From contig NZ_FUYV01000004.1 of the NCBI RefSeq assembly GCF_900168165.1, forward strand, positions 1 through 49,851: DNA of 49,851 nucleotides. The letters are read 5' to 3'. Source of the DNA: Alkalitalea saponilacus (GTDB lineage: Bacteria; Bacteroidota; Bacteroidia; Bacteroidales; Marinilabiliaceae). The stretch's first letter is position 1, and every line of letters begins with the position of its first letter. Both the position numbers and the translations under genes were made by a program. Below are positions 24,892-32,618 of this stretch, piece after piece. The notes under the pieces are model-generated. The model was not told the DNA's origin. It worked only from the letters and a program-made list of their open reading frames with translations, and did no database searches.

Positions 24892-25887
24892 TTAAGGTAC
24901 TTCAACAGTATTCAATATTTCGCTGATAATTTCTTCTGAAGTGATGTTATTGGCTTCTGCTTCGTATGATAATCCAATTCTGTGGCGCATTACATCATGA
25001 CAAACGGCTCTCACGTCTTCCGGAATCACGTAACCGCGACGCTTGATAAAAGCGTAAGCTTTTGATGCCATGGCAAGACTGATGCTGGCACGGGGAGATG
25101 CTCCATAGGATATCATATCCTTATATTTTTCCAGCTTGTAATTTTCCGGAAAACGTGTGGAGAATACGATGTCTACGATGTATTTCTCAATTTTTTCATC
25201 CATATATACATCTTTCACAACCTTTCTGGCTCTGATGATGTCATCGGGCTTTAGAATTGTTGATGCCTTTGGAAATGATTGTGCCAGGTTATGACGAATG
25301 ATCTCCTGCTCTTCATTCTTTTGAGGATAAGAAATAACCACTTTCAGCATGAACCTGTCAACTTGAGCTTCGGGGAGGGGATAAGTTCCTTCCTGCTCAA
25401 TGGGGTTTTGTGTGGCAAGTACAAGAAATGGCTCAGGTAGTTTATAGGTTTTATCACCAATGGTCACCTGTCTTTCCTGCATAGCTTCTAAAAGTGCACT
25501 CTGCACTTTTGCCGGCGCACGGTTTATCTCATCCGCTAATACAAAATTGGTAAATAGTGGCCCTTTTTTTACAACAAACTCTTCGTTTTTCTGGCTATAA
25601 ATCATTGTACCCAAAAGGTCGGCCGGTAACAGATCAGGGGTGAACTGAATTCTGCTGAATTTGGCATCAACGATGCTTGCCAAAGTGTTAATTGCAAGTG
25701 TTTTTGCTAGTCCCGGTACACCTTCTAAAAGTATGTGTCCGTCGCTTAATAATCCGGTTAAAAGACTTTCTACCAGATGTTTCTGACCAACTATTACTTT
25801 GTTCATTTCGATGGTCAACAGGTCAACGAACGAACTTTCCTGCTTTATTCTTTCGTTAAGTTCTTTGATGTCAACAGTTTGATTCAT
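24892..25887 (-). CDS. moxR: MoxR-family AAA+ ATPase
   Basis: 331 residues, the standard MoxR length. Walker A GVPGLAKT (56-63), Walker B FVLADEIN (115-122), sensor 1 in LVLATQNP (156-162) and the PLPEAQVDRFML arginine-finger segment (170-181) are all intact, and the C-terminal lid contains GASPRASISLA. MoxR ATPases are chaperone-like and help to mature VWA-domain complexes; the VWA proteins here are BatA and BatB. It heads the minus-strand cluster that ends with batE. A Bacteroidetes-type -7 element and a small dyad lie upstream (25929-25949). Confidence 0.95.
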   Translation of the reverse strand: MNQTVDIKELNERIKQESSFVDLLTIEMNKVIVGQKHLVESLLTGLLSDGHILLEGVPGLAKTLAINTLASIVDAKFSRIQFTPDLLPADLLGTMIYSQKNEEFVVKKGPLFTNFVLADEINRAPAKVQSALLEAMQERQVTIGDKTYKLPEPFLVLATQNPIEQEGTYPLPEAQVDRFMLKVVISYPQKNEEQEIIRHNLAQSFPKASTILKPDDIIRARKVVKDVYMDEKIEKYIVDIVFSTRFPENYKLEKYKDMISYGASPRASISLAMASKAYAFIKRRGYVIPEDVRAVCHDVMRHRIGLSYEAEANNITSEEIISEILNTVEVP

Positions 25888-25928
25888 AATTTTATCGTTT
25901 TTCCGATTAGCGAATTATGTTTAATTTC

Positions 25929-25949
25929 TGATAACGTTTATCAAAAGTA
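25929..25949 (-). promoter_or_regulatory. Promoter -7 element and dyad upstream of moxR
   Basis: The minus strand has TACTTTTGA (25949-25941), fitting TAnnTTTG. The dyad TGATAA-CGT-TTATCA (25929-25943) overlaps its end and would sit at the transcription start, where a repressor could act. The leader would be about 45-50 bases. Confidence 0.4.
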
Positions 25950-26111
25950 TATAAGCAACAGCCAAAAACGGAGTGATGGCTGTTAATGTTTGTTAAAATA
26001 GGCGATTGGCTGATTTTCCTGTCGCCGTTTTCATATCAATAATTGTTCCATTTTTTTATGATGTCAGCATATTCTGAACCAGATTTTTTATGGAAAATAT
26101 GGCTGAATCAT

Positions 26112-26120
26112 TAAATTTGA
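26112..26120 (+). promoter_or_regulatory. Promoter -7 element for the BFD-like gene
   Basis: TAAATTTGA fits TAnnTTTG and lies 19 bases before the ATG at 26139, leaving a leader of about a dozen bases. No clear -33 element is seen. Confidence 0.35.
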
Positions 26121-26138
26121 ACTTAAAATTTAAGAACT

Positions 26139-26342
26139 ATGTTTGAAAATGATGAATTTGTATGCCGCCACATGCAGTTGACCAAAGGCGATATTGTTCG
26201 TGTGATACGCGAAAAAGAGTTAACCTCTTTTTCTGAAATTCAGGATGAAACAGATGCAGGAACCATTTGTGGTACTTGTGTAGCCGACATTGAGGAAATA
26301 TTGGAAGAGGAGCTTGAGCGACGAAAATCAATAGGAAACTAA
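26139..26342 (+). CDS. BFD-like [2Fe-2S] domain protein with a Cys-x-His variant
   Basis: 67 residues, one BFD/Fer2_BFD-like domain. It shows VCRHMQLTKGDIVRVI at 8-23 and TICGTCVADIEEIL at 42-55. The family ligates a [2Fe-2S] cluster with two Cys-x-Cys/Cys-x2-Cys pairs; here the second pair is intact (Cys44, Cys47), but the first reads Cys9-Arg-His11, so one Cys ligand is replaced by His. Such small proteins are redox modules of nitrite reductase-like enzymes or of bacterioferritin release. No partner gene is adjacent. Its TAA overlaps the TAG of queA on the other strand by two bases. Confidence 0.8.
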   Translation: MFENDEFVCRHMQLTKGDIVRVIREKELTSFSEIQDETDAGTICGTCVADIEEILEEELERRKSIGN

Positions 26343-27541
26343 GGGATCAATATAGAACTGTCTCCGTAGCTGAGGAACCTGAAATCGTTATTCATAGCGT
26401 ACTCGTAAACCGCTTTCCAGTTATCGCCTATTAGAGCGCTAATAAGTAACAAAAGCGTGCTTTTGGGTTGGTGAAAATTGGTAATCAGACCATTAATGAT
26501 TTTAAACTGATACCCGGGTGCTACCATAATTGATGTTGAAGCCTTAAAGGTCGTTTCTCCTGATTGATTCAGATGGTTCAATAGTGCTTTTAATGCCTCA
26601 TTTACAGGGATGTCTGATGGCATTTCAAAACCATCCCATTGTCCTATTTTTTTGTATTCCAGTTTGTTGATTATTCTCACGCCGGCATAGTATAGCGATT
26701 CCAGCGTTCTCACCGAGGTTGTGCCAACGGCAATAACCGGATTGTTATGATTGAGCAGTTGTTCAATGGATGTACAGCTTATCTCGAACTGTTCAGTATG
26801 CATCGCATGGCCACTTATTTTTTCACTTTTAACCGGTTGAAATGTGCCTGCTCCAACATGAAGAGTAATCTCCAGTCGTTTGTGGTTTTGCTCTTCAATA
26901 TTTTTAAGAATGGTTTTGGAGAAATGGAGACCTGCAGTGGGTGCCGCCACCGAACCATTGAGTTTCGAATAAACGGTTTGATACCTTTCGGTATCAATGG
27001 TTTCGGATTCTCTGTTAAGATAAGGCGGGATAGGGGTTTGTCCCATTCCTTCCAGAATGTCTGCAAAATTGGCATGCTGGTTTTTCCACGAGAATTTAAT
27101 GATGCACGCATCATTAATTCTTTCTACTAGTTGGGCAAAAATATTTACATCGCCAACAGTAGTATTGGCGACGGCGGAAAGTGTTTCTCCTTTCCATTTT
27201 TTTAAGTTTCCCACCAAACAGATCCATTCTACTTCTTGGGTTTGCTGAAATGCCATGGCGGCATCCGATGGATTATGTGGTTCCAGACAGAATATTTCAA
27301 TTTTTGCACCGGTTGACTTAAAAAAATGGATGCGGGCTCTGATGACCCGTGTATTATTGAAAACCAATAGTGTATTTTGAGGTAAATACTCCGGCAGATT
27401 TTTGAAATTTGTATGATTCACTGACTGGTTTTTGTAAACCAATAAATTGGACTCATCCCTATTGGTTAAAGGATATTTGGCAATTCTTTCGTCAGGTAAA
27501 TGATAGTTAAAATCTGAAATATTTATTTCCGGAACAGGCAT
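26339..27541 (-). CDS. queA: S-adenosylmethionine:tRNA ribosyltransferase-isomerase
   Basis: 400 residues. Characteristic segments are FNYHLPDERIAKYPLTNRDESNLLVY at the N-terminus, LLVFNNTRVIRARI (about 58-71), GSVAAPTAGLHFS (about 198-210), ITLHVGAGTFQPV (about 225-237), and FHQPKSTLLLLISALIG near the end. QueA transfers the ribose part of AdoMet to 7-aminomethyl-7-deazaguanine in tRNA, giving epoxyqueuosine. The protein is somewhat longer than the roughly 350 residues of the E. coli enzyme, mainly through an insertion around residues 85-115 (FCLEPHNPSDAAMAFQQT), which is common in Bacteroidetes. Cytoplasmic. It diverges from the DUF2027 gene across a 20-bp double promoter. Confidence 0.95.
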   Translation of the reverse strand: MPVPEINISDFNYHLPDERIAKYPLTNRDESNLLVYKNQSVNHTNFKNLPEYLPQNTLLVFNNTRVIRARIHFFKSTGAKIEIFCLEPHNPSDAAMAFQQTQEVEWICLVGNLKKWKGETLSAVANTTVGDVNIFAQLVERINDACIIKFSWKNQHANFADILEGMGQTPIPPYLNRESETIDTERYQTVYSKLNGSVAAPTAGLHFSKTILKNIEEQNHKRLEITLHVGAGTFQPVKSEKISGHAMHTEQFEISCTSIEQLLNHNNPVIAVGTTSVRTLESLYYAGVRIINKLEYKKIGQWDGFEMPSDIPVNEALKALLNHLNQSGETTFKASTSIMVAPGYQFKIINGLITNFHQPKSTLLLLISALIGDNWKAVYEYAMNNDFRFLSYGDSSILIP

Positions 27542-27566
27542 AATTGATTTTCTTCTTTTTTCGGGT

Positions 27567-27586
27567 GCAAAAATAACTAACTTTGC
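27567..27586. promoter_or_regulatory. Back-to-back divergent promoters, queA and DUF2027 gene
   Basis: GCAAAAATAACTAACTTTGC contains TAACTTTGC for the plus strand (27578-27586) and TATTTTTGC for the minus strand (27575-27567), both matching TAnnTTTG and facing outward, two bases apart. The plus start would lie near 27593, which rules out the TTG at 27583 and supports the ATG at 27622 for the next gene. Confidence 0.6.
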
Positions 27587-27621
27587 GAAACAAAGAGTTA
27601 AATCCGGTAAAATATCATGTT

Positions 27622-28668
27622 ATGCGCGTAGAGAAAGGCGACAGAGTAAGGTTTTTAAATGAAGTAGGTGGTGGTACTGTTACAAGAACCGAAGGAAATC
27701 TTGTTTTCGTAGAGGACGAAGATGGTTTTGAAGTACCTGCTCCCATTTTTGAAGTGGTTATTGTTGAAAAAGCGAATCAAATTACATCTGATAATATAAA
27801 AGAATCACCTGTTAAGGAACAAGTTGTAACGAGGAACGAAAAGGTGTCTGAGCCTGAAGCCTATCACGAAGAGATGGAGGAGAAGGGGCATGACGACTTC
27901 AATCCAAGGTTTTACCTTGGATTTATTAAAGCCGGTAAAGACCAGTCTGAACTGGAGCAATATCTAATCAACGACAGTAATTATTACTGCTCATATCTCA
28001 TTTCAGAACTACGTGAGGATGGATATATGTATGCTTTACATCAGGGAATTGTTGAGCCCAACACTAAAACTCCTGTGGATCAGGTTGTAGTTCAGGATTT
28101 GGATGTTAGCTGGGATATTCAGTTGATATTGTTCCGCAAAGGAAAGCCTTATCCGGCCATAAAACCTGTATCGACTTCCGTTTCCATTAAAGCACGAAAA
28201 TTTTATAAGGAGAACAGCTTTACTAATAACGATTTCTTTTATCAGCCTGCAGTTTTAATTTCCATCATAAAAAATGAATTGGAACAGAAAATGGAACTTT
28301 TAACTGAGAAGGAAACCAAAGCGATTATAAAAGAGAAAGAGGGAAATAGCGAACCACGACCAGCCAAAGTTAAACGCAAATCTACACCGGAATTACTGGA
28401 AATTGATCTACATATACACGAGCTGATTGATGCCGTTACAGGATTGTCAAATGGTGAAATTTTGCAAATTCAGATGGATAAATTCCACACCATCATGGCA
28501 GAAAACATAAAGAATAAGGGGCGAAAAATTGTATTCATTCATGGGGTTGGCAATGGTACTCTGAAAACCGAAATCCGAAAGCAGTTAGATCGCAAGTATA
28601 AAGGACTATACTATCAGGATGCTTCTTTTCGTGAATATGGTTATGGTGCAACCATGGTTATACTGTAA
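27622..28668 (+). CDS. DUF2027 and Smr domain protein (MutS2 C-terminus-like)
   Basis: 348 residues from ATG 27622, chosen because a TTG 13 codons upstream lies inside the promoter. The N-terminus (MRVEKGDRVRFLNEVGGGTV) is the small beta domain of DUF2027. The middle (about residues 90-230) is a beta-rich domain specific to Bacteroidetes, a Lys-rich linker follows, and the end is an Smr domain with DLHIHEL (about 276-282) and VFIHGVGNGTLKTEIRKQL (about 317-335). Smr domains are nucleases or nucleic-acid binders found in MutS2, which acts on collided ribosomes or recombination junctions. This protein has no MutS ATPase part. The C-terminus overlaps the convergent amidohydrolase gene by 11 bases. 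Confidence 0.88.
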   Translation: MRVEKGDRVRFLNEVGGGTVTRTEGNLVFVEDEDGFEVPAPIFEVVIVEKANQITSDNIKESPVKEQVVTRNEKVSEPEAYHEEMEEKGHDDFNPRFYLGFIKAGKDQSELEQYLINDSNYYCSYLISELREDGYMYALHQGIVEPNTKTPVDQVVVQDLDVSWDIQLILFRKGKPYPAIKPVSTSVSIKARKFYKENSFTNNDFFYQPAVLISIIKNELEQKMELLTEKETKAIIKEKEGNSEPRPAKVKRKSTPELLEIDLHIHELIDAVTGLSNGEILQIQMDKFHTIMAENIKNKGRKIVFIHGVGNGTLKTEIRKQLDRKYKGLYYQDASFREYGYGATMVIL

Positions 28669-29857
28669 CGGTATTTCTGGGTATATATCTGCCGGTCATT
28701 TCTCTGGTGCTAATCAGTTGATCCTCGCTAATGAAATGACCATTTAATATCAGTCCAAAAATGTCTTTTCGGAAAAGAGATAGATTTGCACCCAGTGGTG
28801 TCTCCGCATTTACTTTTTCCGGATCCCATATGATTATATCGGCATCTGATCCTGCCTGTAAAAGACCTTTTTGTGGAAAGATTCCCAACAACTTAGCCGG
28901 TCGCGTTGCGTACATGTCACAAAGATCTATCAATGAGCCTATTTCCGGCTCACCTGATTTCAGCGTTTCCGAAATAAATGACAAGTGTTGACTGTTTTCT
29001 ATGAAATTATCCTGTTTTATTCCAGGTGGTTCGAGTTTTGGTGGAGAAATAAGCAAGTTCTTATTAGCATGATATTTATCCAGGTTCTTGTAAACTTCAG
29101 ATGCATTTGATTGCATCATGCTATTTATATCCAGAGATGCATAGATGTTTTCAGATTGATAACCACCCGGATTGATAATTTCAAGTTCTTCGGAAGTGCA
29201 GATCCCTAAAAAAAGAACATTCGTTCTTTTTTTTCTTACTGCATGAACTATTTGGCTAAGCATTGTCAAATCAGAAGCATGCTTCCCGGATTTGATGTTA
29301 CTCTGTTGATTGCAAAATCTGGTTTCACATATCAGGAGTAACTCTTCATCAGATATCATATCAATTAAATCATTAAATTCTCCTGATATGAATTTATCCA
29401 GATGTTTATACTTCAACAGCAGAGAGGTGATACCACCTCTCAAATGGCCTAATTCCAGTTCATCTTTGTTTAGTTTACTGCTTCTAAGTGCATCCAGATG
29501 AAGACCGAAATCGGAAATTATGGGTAGACAATCGTTTTTAAGAGTTCTGATCTTTTCAAGGCTAAATTCATCTCTTTTGATCTTCAGAGTATCCATTAAA
29601 AATGTAGCTCCATGTGAAAGAGCTATGTATATGGCCGAGGATATTGGCTCCTCATCCGATTTGAGAAACGGGCAATTGTAATGAATTAATCCTGGTAGTA
29701 AATATTTGTTTTCTGCATCTATGATTAATGTATCTGGAGTTGGTTTTCTGATGTTTTTTGCAATTTCAATTACTCTGCTATTACCAATAAGAATATCACC
29801 GGTAAATAGAGTGTTTCCGGCGACTATTTTCCCATTGCATAACAGTGTATATTGCAT
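28658..29857 (-). CDS. Amidohydrolase (dihydroorotase/hydantoinase-like) with lost metal site
   Basis: 399 residues with the fold signs of cyclic amidohydrolases: an N-terminal beta-sandwich (TLLCNGKIVAGN, DILIGNSRVIEI), the turn LLPGLIHYNCPF at 53-64, and an ATRPAKLLGIFPQKGLLQAGSDADIIIWDPE segment near the end. In active members PGxIDxHxH supplies two metal ligands; here it reads PGLIHYNCP, with both His gone. The carboxylated Lys of GxTSFK is also missing (GGITSLLLKYK), and the His of the third strand is absent (LLICETRF). It is therefore likely a pseudoenzyme, like the non-catalytic dihydroorotase partners known elsewhere. The frame is intact, arguing for a retained structural or regulatory role. 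Confidence 0.8.
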   Translation of the reverse strand: MQYTLLCNGKIVAGNTLFTGDILIGNSRVIEIAKNIRKPTPDTLIIDAENKYLLPGLIHYNCPFLKSDEEPISSAIYIALSHGATFLMDTLKIKRDEFSLEKIRTLKNDCLPIISDFGLHLDALRSSKLNKDELELGHLRGGITSLLLKYKHLDKFISGEFNDLIDMISDEELLLICETRFCNQQSNIKSGKHASDLTMLSQIVHAVRKKRTNVLFLGICTSEELEIINPGGYQSENIYASLDINSMMQSNASEVYKNLDKYHANKNLLISPPKLEPPGIKQDNFIENSQHLSFISETLKSGEPEIGSLIDLCDMYATRPAKLLGIFPQKGLLQAGSDADIIIWDPEKVNAETPLGANLSLFRKDIFGLILNGHFISEDQLISTREMTGRYIPRNTVTV

Positions 29858-30000
29858 GTTTTCCTTTAATTTCTTTATTAAAAATATGGATAATTATTGA
29901 ATTAGTCAACCTTCATATTCACTATCAGGTTCAATAAAATTAAATATCGATTCCAAACCGGTTAAATAAGTATTAATTTAGTCGGCTCAAAATTGATAAT

Positions 30001-30891
30001 ATGATCTGGTTATTCCTTACGTTGTTTTCTGCAGTTTTTCTGGGTATATACGAAGTTATTAAGAAGCATGCTCTGAAAGATAATGCTGTGTGGTTGGTGT
30101 TGTTGTACAGTACTTTTAGCAGTAGTGTTGTTTTTCTGCCACTCATCATTTTGTCTGCTTCCGGGGCTATTGAGGCCGGAAGCTATTTATATGTCCCGAT
30201 TATATCTCTTCAAGAGCATTTACTGATCTTAACAAAAACCCTGATTGTTTTAACTTCGTGGGTTTTTTCATATTTTTCCTTGAAAAATCTTCCCATAACC
30301 ATTGCTTCACCCATCCGAGCAACAGCTCCCGTCTGGACGCTGATGGGGGCTCTGGTTATCTACTCCGAAAGGTTATCAGTTGTTCAGTGGATCGGGTTAG
30401 TTATTACGCTTTTCTTTTTCTTTATGTTTTCCACTGCCGGAAGAAAGGAGGGCATATCTTTCCGTCATAATAAATGGGTATGGTTTGCTGTTATGGGAAC
30501 CTTGTTTGCATCGGCCAGCGCACTTTTCGATAAATTTCTTATTCAGACCATTGATAGAATGGCCGTTCAGGCTTTTTTTAGTGTTTATCAGATAGTCCTT
30601 CTATTGCCGGTAGTTTTTGTTATCAGAAAAACTATGGCAAACCCGCTTCCACTTATCTGGCGCTGGAGTATTCCTCTAATTGGTCTTTTTTTGGTAATTG
30701 CTGATTATTTGTACTTCTTCGCACTTGATTTTCCTGAAGCACTTATTTCAGTTGTATCTACGCTTCGAAGAGGTAGTGTGGTTGTGGCATTCTTTTTTGG
30801 TGCCATGTTGTTTCACGAGGTCAACATTGGCCGAAAAGGGATTTTATTAGCCGGGATTTTGATTGGTATTATCATTTTGATGATGGGGTAG
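30001..30891 (+). CDS. EamA/DMT-family transporter
   Basis: 296 residues, ten predicted membrane helices arranged as two EamA halves (about 1-140 and 150-296). It starts MIWLFLTLFSAVFLGIYEVIKKHAL and contains SPIRATAPVWTLMGALVIYSERL, the usual motif before the fourth helix; the second half has ISVVSTLRRGSVVVAFFFGAMLFHE. Members export amino acids, nucleobases or other metabolites, and the substrate cannot be read. It is convergent with a second EamA gene, separated by only 55 bases filled by an octamer array. The two proteins are not close copies. Confidence 0.9.
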   Translation: MIWLFLTLFSAVFLGIYEVIKKHALKDNAVWLVLLYSTFSSSVVFLPLIILSASGAIEAGSYLYVPIISLQEHLLILTKTLIVLTSWVFSYFSLKNLPITIASPIRATAPVWTLMGALVIYSERLSVVQWIGLVITLFFFFMFSTAGRKEGISFRHNKWVWFAVMGTLFASASALFDKFLIQTIDRMAVQAFFSVYQIVLLLPVVFVIRKTMANPLPLIWRWSIPLIGLFLVIADYLYFFALDFPEALISVVSTLRRGSVVVAFFFGAMLFHEVNIGRKGILLAGILIGIIILMMG

Positions 30892-30901
30892 ATGGGGGTA
30901 G

Positions 30902-30941
30902 GGTGAAAAGGTGATATGGTGATATGGTGGAATGGTAGGAG
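30902..30941. repeat. Octamer array, GGTGATAT family (five units)
   Basis: Five octamers in register (GGTGAAAA, GGTGATAT twice, GGTGGAAT, GGTAGGAG) between two convergent transporter genes. The same unit family occurs inverted at 33278-33309. Confidence 0.8.
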
Positions 30942-30946
30942 GGTTT

Positions 30947-31855
30947 TTAGTAAATAAAAAAGATTGTAACACCTGCTACTGCCAGAAAGGCTCCAATGAC
31001 TTCTTTAGTGGTTATTTTTTCTTTGAAAAAATACCATGCCAGGGGAATGATGAGTACAGGTGTTAGAGAGTTCAGCGTTGATGCAATACCCGTGGTGGTA
31101 TATTTTATGGCCAACAGGCTTAACGAAACACCCAAAAATGGACCGAAAAATGAGCCGATTGTGATATGCCACATGGCTTTGGTATGCTTCATGGCTGCTT
31201 TTACCTGATACCATTTTCCGGTTATAGTGAAAAGAATTGAAAAACCTATGATGCCAGTTATCACTCTTATTTGTGTCGACATAAACGGATCAGCGTCCTG
31301 CATTCCGAATTTACTGAGTACCAGTCCCAGACCTTGGCCGGCAGCTCCACCCAGCGCTAAAAGAATTCCTTTTGCGGGGTAGTGAAATTGCATTTTTCTC
31401 CCTTTTACAGGTTTGGCCAATATAACCAGCGCAATTCCCCAAATTGTAACGAACATTCCGATAGAATTTGCAATGGATAATTTTTCACCAATAATCAACC
31501 AGCCAAACAGGGCTGTTAATGGGGGCGAAAGCGACATGAGTAACATAGATATTCTTGCACCTGTAACCACAAACGCCTGAAATAGAAGCAGGTCTCCAAT
31601 GACGAAGCCAATTAAACCAGATACGCTTAACCAAACCCATGCATGCGTGGATGCGTTTTGTGGGAAAAAATGTCCGTTGGTAATAAGTGTGTAAAAACCG
31701 AGCCAGAAAAGTGCCATTACAAGACGAATCAGATTGACGGGTAGTGATCCTACTTTTTTTCCTGCCGATTCGAAGGCAAGACTGGTAAATGTCCAGCAGA
31801 TTGCTGTTAATAGTGCGGCTATTTCTCCCAGATTTCCGGAGACAAATTCATTCAT
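30947..31855 (-). CDS. EamA/DMT-family transporter
   Basis: 302 residues, ten membrane helices in two EamA repeats. The first half opens with GEIAALLTAICWTFTSLAFESAGKKVGS and includes GARISMLLMSLSPPLTALFGWLIIGEKL; the second half has GIASTLNSLTPVLIIPLAWYFFKEKITTKEVIGAFLAVAG. Inner-membrane metabolite exporter of unknown substrate. It ends head-on with the EamA gene at 30001. Upstream is a 455-base spacer with an inverted repeat and a short hairpin before the metallothionein-like gene. Confidence 0.9.
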   Translation of the reverse strand: MNEFVSGNLGEIAALLTAICWTFTSLAFESAGKKVGSLPVNLIRLVMALFWLGFYTLITNGHFFPQNASTHAWVWLSVSGLIGFVIGDLLLFQAFVVTGARISMLLMSLSPPLTALFGWLIIGEKLSIANSIGMFVTIWGIALVILAKPVKGRKMQFHYPAKGILLALGGAAGQGLGLVLSKFGMQDADPFMSTQIRVITGIIGFSILFTITGKWYQVKAAMKHTKAMWHITIGSFFGPFLGVSLSLLAIKYTTTGIASTLNSLTPVLIIPLAWYFFKEKITTKEVIGAFLAVAGVTIFFIY

Positions 31856-32031
31856 CTGTAGCGATTCTTTGTATGTGTTTTTCGGTGATCACAAAGAAAG
31901 ACTAAATTGATGAAATTTTACATGATTTCTATAAGAAAACAATGTGGTTATTTATTTTTTAAATGAATGCTATTAGAGTAGTTGAATTGACCATTCCTTA
32001 AGCTGTGGCACTGAGTGGCGAACTTGTGAAG

Positions 32032-32060
32032 AATTCCGTTTTACGGAATTTCAGTTTTTA
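32032..32060 (+). terminator. Short hairpin in spacer, weak terminator
   Basis: AATTCCGT-TTT-ACGGAATT (32032-32050), perfect 8-bp stem, followed on the plus strand by TTCAGTTTTTA. No plus-strand gene ends just before it, so its role is unclear. The rest of the 31856-32207 stretch shows nothing I can name. Confidence 0.35.
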
Positions 32061-32207
32061 AGGTCTGTCAATATTATTGTTATGAATATATGCTTGATTG
32101 GCAAGCGCATAATGCTTTTTGGTCACATTGTTCAATCAGTTGGTAATAAGAAGTTTGCTTACATCTAATAATCTAATATCTAGTAATTTATTGGTCTATA
32201 GTAAGCA

Positions 32208-32286
32208 CCTACGGATACATTGATTATAAGCAACAGGTTGAACGAATGTATCAGGAAATGAGATCTCAATATAAAGTATCCGTAGG
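32208..32286. repeat. 11-bp inverted repeat enclosing 57 bases
   Basis: CCTACGGATAC (32208-32218) and GTATCCGTAGG (32276-32286) are perfect inverted arms. The interior has no open frame and includes the palindrome GAGATCTC (32261-32268 region). It lies just after the metallothionein-like gene, read on the minus strand. Confidence 0.65.
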
Positions 32287-32310
32287 CTCTTTAATTACCG
32301 GGTTGGATGC

Positions 32311-32466
32311 TTATTTGCATTTGCAGTTTCCACCGCATTTACAAGACCCCCCGGAACCGCTTTTGCAAGCGCAGTTTCCTCCGCAACCACATTTCGATTG
32401 CTCATCCTGGGTAGCTCCGGTATAGACGTAAACTTCCCCTTTGTCTGTTTCATATGAATTGCTCAT
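32311..32466 (-). CDS. Metallothionein-like Cys-rich small protein
   Basis: 51 residues from ATG 32466 to TAA 32311, easily overlooked because of its size. The first half (MSNSYETDKGEVYVYTGATQ) has no Cys; the second half contains eight Cys in two copies of the nonamer CxCGGNCxC: residues 26-34 (CGCGGNCAC) and 42-50 (CKCGGNCKC), joined by KSGSGGS. Eight thiolates in Cys-x-Cys pairs with Gly/Lys spacers are the hallmark of metallothionein-type d10 metal binding (Zn, Cd, Cu). The regular repeat and open frame argue strongly for a real gene. I do not recognise a named family. No metal regulator or transporter is adjacent. Start could only be this ATG, since an in-frame TGA-free extension upstream has no other clear start. 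Confidence 0.8.
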   Translation of the reverse strand: MSNSYETDKGEVYVYTGATQDEQSKCGCGGNCACKSGSGGSCKCGGNCKCK

Positions 32467-32559
32467 AAGTCTTTCATTTTAGTTCGTATGACAAAATAAC
32501 GAATTTTGATTGAGATAAACAAGACAAAAAACTCCGAAATAGTTATTCGCTTTAATTTT

Positions 32560-32597
32560 TATCTTTGTTGTATATTTGCTAGTCAGCAAATATACAA
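32560..32597 (+). promoter_or_regulatory. Promoter elements within a 13-bp palindrome before the WcaF-type gene
   Basis: TATCTTTGT (32560-32568) and TATATTTGC (32571-32579) both fit TAnnTTTG. The second is embedded in a perfect inverted repeat, TTGTATATTTGCT-AGTC-AGCAAATATACAA (32568-32597), about 20 bases before the ATG at 32619. It could be an operator, or a hairpin at the start of the transcript. Confidence 0.6.
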
Positions 32598-32618
32598 ATA
32601 TCCAAATCAGATTCTTTG

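Noticed and set aside
27583-27621. TTG-initiated longer start for the DUF2027 gene
   Set aside because: The TTG is part of the -7 element TAACTTTGC, so it would not be in the mRNA; the protein family begins at the ATG 27622.
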